Positions 7,081-8,097 of a stretch of 8,097 bases of DNA are shown in pieces. A program made the position numbers and the translations under genes. The notes beneath the pieces are model-generated. The model saw only the letters and a program-made list of their open reading frames with translations, ran no database searches and was not told the DNA's origin. The stretch comes from Bacteroidota bacterium (GTDB lineage: Bacteria; Pseudomonadota; Alphaproteobacteria; Puniceispirillales; Puniceispirillaceae): assembly GCA_009936825.1 (NCBI GenBank), contig JAACDV010000010.1, forward strand, positions 1 to 8,097. The letters run 5' to 3'. Position 1 is the first letter of the stretch. Every line of letters begins with the position of its first letter.

Positions 7081-7108
7081 TTTTAATTAATCAAGGGTTT
7101 TATATGAT
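7081..7108 (+). promoter_or_regulatory. Candidate promoter of the GntR regulator
   Basis: On the plus strand TATGAT (7103-7108) is a five-of-six -10 element inside the fourth palindrome. The only -35 candidate at suitable distance is a weak TTTTAA (7081-7086). This would give a leader of about 70 bases before the regulator ATG and suggests autoregulation. The match is weak. Confidence 0.27.
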
Positions 7109-7187
7109 ATGAATAGAATTAGTCGGTCTATCAATTTAGGCTAATTCCGGATCCCGACGTTTTCAGCGACTGCAATTGAGGCACTTG

Positions 7188-7874
7188 ATGCGTAACACTC
7201 AAAGTAAACTTAACTTCCTTGGAAGTGCGCCGCACAATACTGTTGCAAATGCCACCTATGAAAAGCTCAAACATGACATCATCTTTGGCAAGCTGAAACC
7301 GGGCACTAAGCTGAAGCTGGAAACATTGAGGGATGAATATGCTGCCAGCGTATCGACACTGCGCGAAACGCTGAATCGATTGACCAGTGACGGGTTTGTT
7401 TCGGCGGCTGAGCAGCGCGGCTTTTTCGTGAGCCCGGTATCGGCTGACGATCTGAATGAAATTGCAACTTTGAGGATATTGCTTGAGTGCCATGCCTTAA
7501 GGGAGTCTTTGCGAAATGGCGATGATGATTGGGAAGCCGATGTTGTCGGTGCTTATCACAAACTCAGCACCACTGAATCGAGCATGAAAAACAGAAATGA
7601 CGCGGATTTAGAAACCTGGAAAGAGTATGATTGGCAATTCCATCTTGCCTTAATTCGCGCCTGCAATTCCAGCAACCTACTTGGGCTTCATGCGACATTA
7701 TTTGGAAAATATCTTCGTTATCAGATACTCGTCCTGACCTATCGTGGTGAAGTTGCGCGACAGGAGCATAAAGCTCTTTTTGAAGCTGTCATTGCGCGTG
7801 ATGGTGATGCCGCAACAAAATTGCTAACACAGCATATCATGCACGGGTTAACCCACACGTTAGAGTATATGTAG
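7188..7874 (+). CDS. GntR family transcriptional regulator, FCD (FadR-like) subfamily
   Basis: A 228-residue one-component regulator. Residues about 18-82 form the winged helix-turn-helix: ATYEKLKHDIIFGKLKPG, then the recognition region from LRDEYAASVSTLRETLNRL (47-65), then the wing ending RGFFVSPVS. Residues about 88-225 are the all-helical FCD ligand domain, with likely metal ligands Asp148 and His152 (EYDWQFHLALIRACN), His194 (QEHKALFEAV) and His216 (LLTQHI). Such domains commonly bind a metal and a carboxylic acid, which fits a shikimate-pathway acid as inducer (inference). I start it at ATG 7188 because GAGG lies six bases upstream; the TTG at 7176 would overlap that site. It diverges from the catabolic operon, with the palindrome array between them, so it probably controls that operon and itself. 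It ends in TAG. No clear hairpin terminator follows. Confidence 0.9.
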   Translation: MRNTQSKLNFLGSAPHNTVANATYEKLKHDIIFGKLKPGTKLKLETLRDEYAASVSTLRETLNRLTSDGFVSAAEQRGFFVSPVSADDLNEIATLRILLECHALRESLRNGDDDWEADVVGAYHKLSTTESSMKNRNDADLETWKEYDWQFHLALIRACNSSNLLGLHATLFGKYLRYQILVLTYRGEVARQEHKALFEAVIARDGDAATKLLTQHIMHGLTHTLEYM

Positions 7875-7976
7875 GGTAGCTAATCGACCCCTTCTCTCTG
7901 GTGGCAGCTTTGAGGAAGTGTAGGTGTACAGGGTCAAATGTTATAATGTGGGTTACACACCGGCGCATGACCTACG

Positions 7977-8097
7977 TTAACCTTGGTCCCAGTCAAAAAG
8001 ACACTCACCGCGAACGAAGGTAGCCTTGGCGACGTAATTATTCTCGTATTTGAACCACGAAGTCCAAAATTCCTGACAACGCTGCCAAGCTTCTCGG
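7977..8097 (-). CDS. C-terminal end of an unrecognised protein, cut by the window edge
   Basis: A minus-strand frame enters from the window edge and runs 39 codons to TAA at 7977-7979. It reads REAWQRCQEFWTSWFKYENN, then YVAKATFVRGECLFDWDQG. The aromatic- and charge-rich composition looks like real protein, whereas the other two minus-strand frames look less protein-like. I do not recognise the family. It would converge on the regulator gene across about 100 bases, so it belongs to a different transcription unit from the shikimate operon. Confidence 0.4.
   Translation of the reverse strand, partial: REAWQRCQEFWTSWFKYENNYVAKATFVRGECLFDWDQG

Larger units (their letters stand above)
7033..7110. 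repeat. Array of four ATAT-C-ATAT palindromes, likely GntR operators
   Basis: The divergent spacer contains four copies of a 9-bp odd-centred palindrome: acatcatat (7033-7041), atatcatac (7052-7060), atatcatat (7071-7079) and, in the opposite sense, atatgatat (7102-7110). Two are perfect and two have one mismatch. The first three start exactly 19 bp apart and the fourth 31 bp further on. A 12-bp stretch is repeated exactly at 7035-7046 and 7073-7084. FCD-type GntR regulators usually bind short pseudo-palindromes in their own divergent promoter region, so the adjacent regulator is the natural candidate. The sites cover the likely -10 regions of both directions, which would fit repression of the operon and of the regulator itself. 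Confidence 0.6.

Noticed and set aside
7176..7187. TTG start for the GntR regulator at 7176
   Set aside because: The TTG overlaps the GAGG that serves the ATG at 7188, and the extra four residues add nothing conserved.
7875..7976. Terminator or promoter in the spacer after the regulator
   Set aside because: Only a four-base stem (GGGT/ACCC near 7874-7890) without a T run was found. The consensus TATAAT at 7942-7947 has no -35 at proper distance and no gene behind it on the plus strand.

Overview
The window carries a single catabolic locus of a Gram-negative bacterium, most likely an alphaproteobacterium. That placement rests on the gene set (separate DctQ and DctM TRAP subunits, a two-domain 3-dehydroshikimate dehydratase, a GntR/FCD regulator), roughly balanced base composition and good Shine-Dalgarno sites. 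It is an inference, because the window has no rRNA or other marker gene.

Layout. From about 7000 down to 74, one tightly packed run of minus-strand genes reads: Gfo/Idh/MocA-type oxidoreductase (5788-6999), TRAP solute-binding protein (4746-5753), TRAP small permease (4111-4716), TRAP large permease (2876-4114, with a displaced tail at 2826-2875), shikimate 5-dehydrogenase (1948-2796) and 3-dehydroshikimate dehydratase (632-1951, continued at 74-628). Gaps are 4-base overlaps or about 29-34 bases, as in one operon. A GntR-family regulator (7188-7874) is transcribed divergently. The AT-rich spacer between regulator and operon (7018-7175) holds four copies of a 9-bp palindrome, three of them exactly 19 bp apart. 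At the edges are the C-terminal end of an unrecognised minus-strand protein (7977-8097) and a possible start of a further minus-strand gene (1-53).

How the genes fit together. The TRAP system would import an acidic cyclitol such as shikimate, quinate or 3-dehydroshikimate. The shikimate dehydrogenase would oxidise shikimate (or quinate) and the dehydratase would turn 3-dehydroshikimate into protocatechuate for ring cleavage elsewhere. The Gfo/Idh protein would add a second NAD(P)-dependent oxidation of unknown substrate. The regulator probably senses a pathway acid. No 3-dehydroquinate dehydratase and no protocatechuate-cleavage gene is visible here.

The main oddity is that two operon genes are broken by single-base differences. 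The dehydratase has an in-frame TAG exactly where its HPPD-like domain begins, with perfect homology-like sequence on both sides. The TRAP large permease has a one-base frameshift that displaces its last membrane segment. Either the operon is beginning to decay, or the assembly has errors, or (less likely) some recoding occurs. The other genes look intact.
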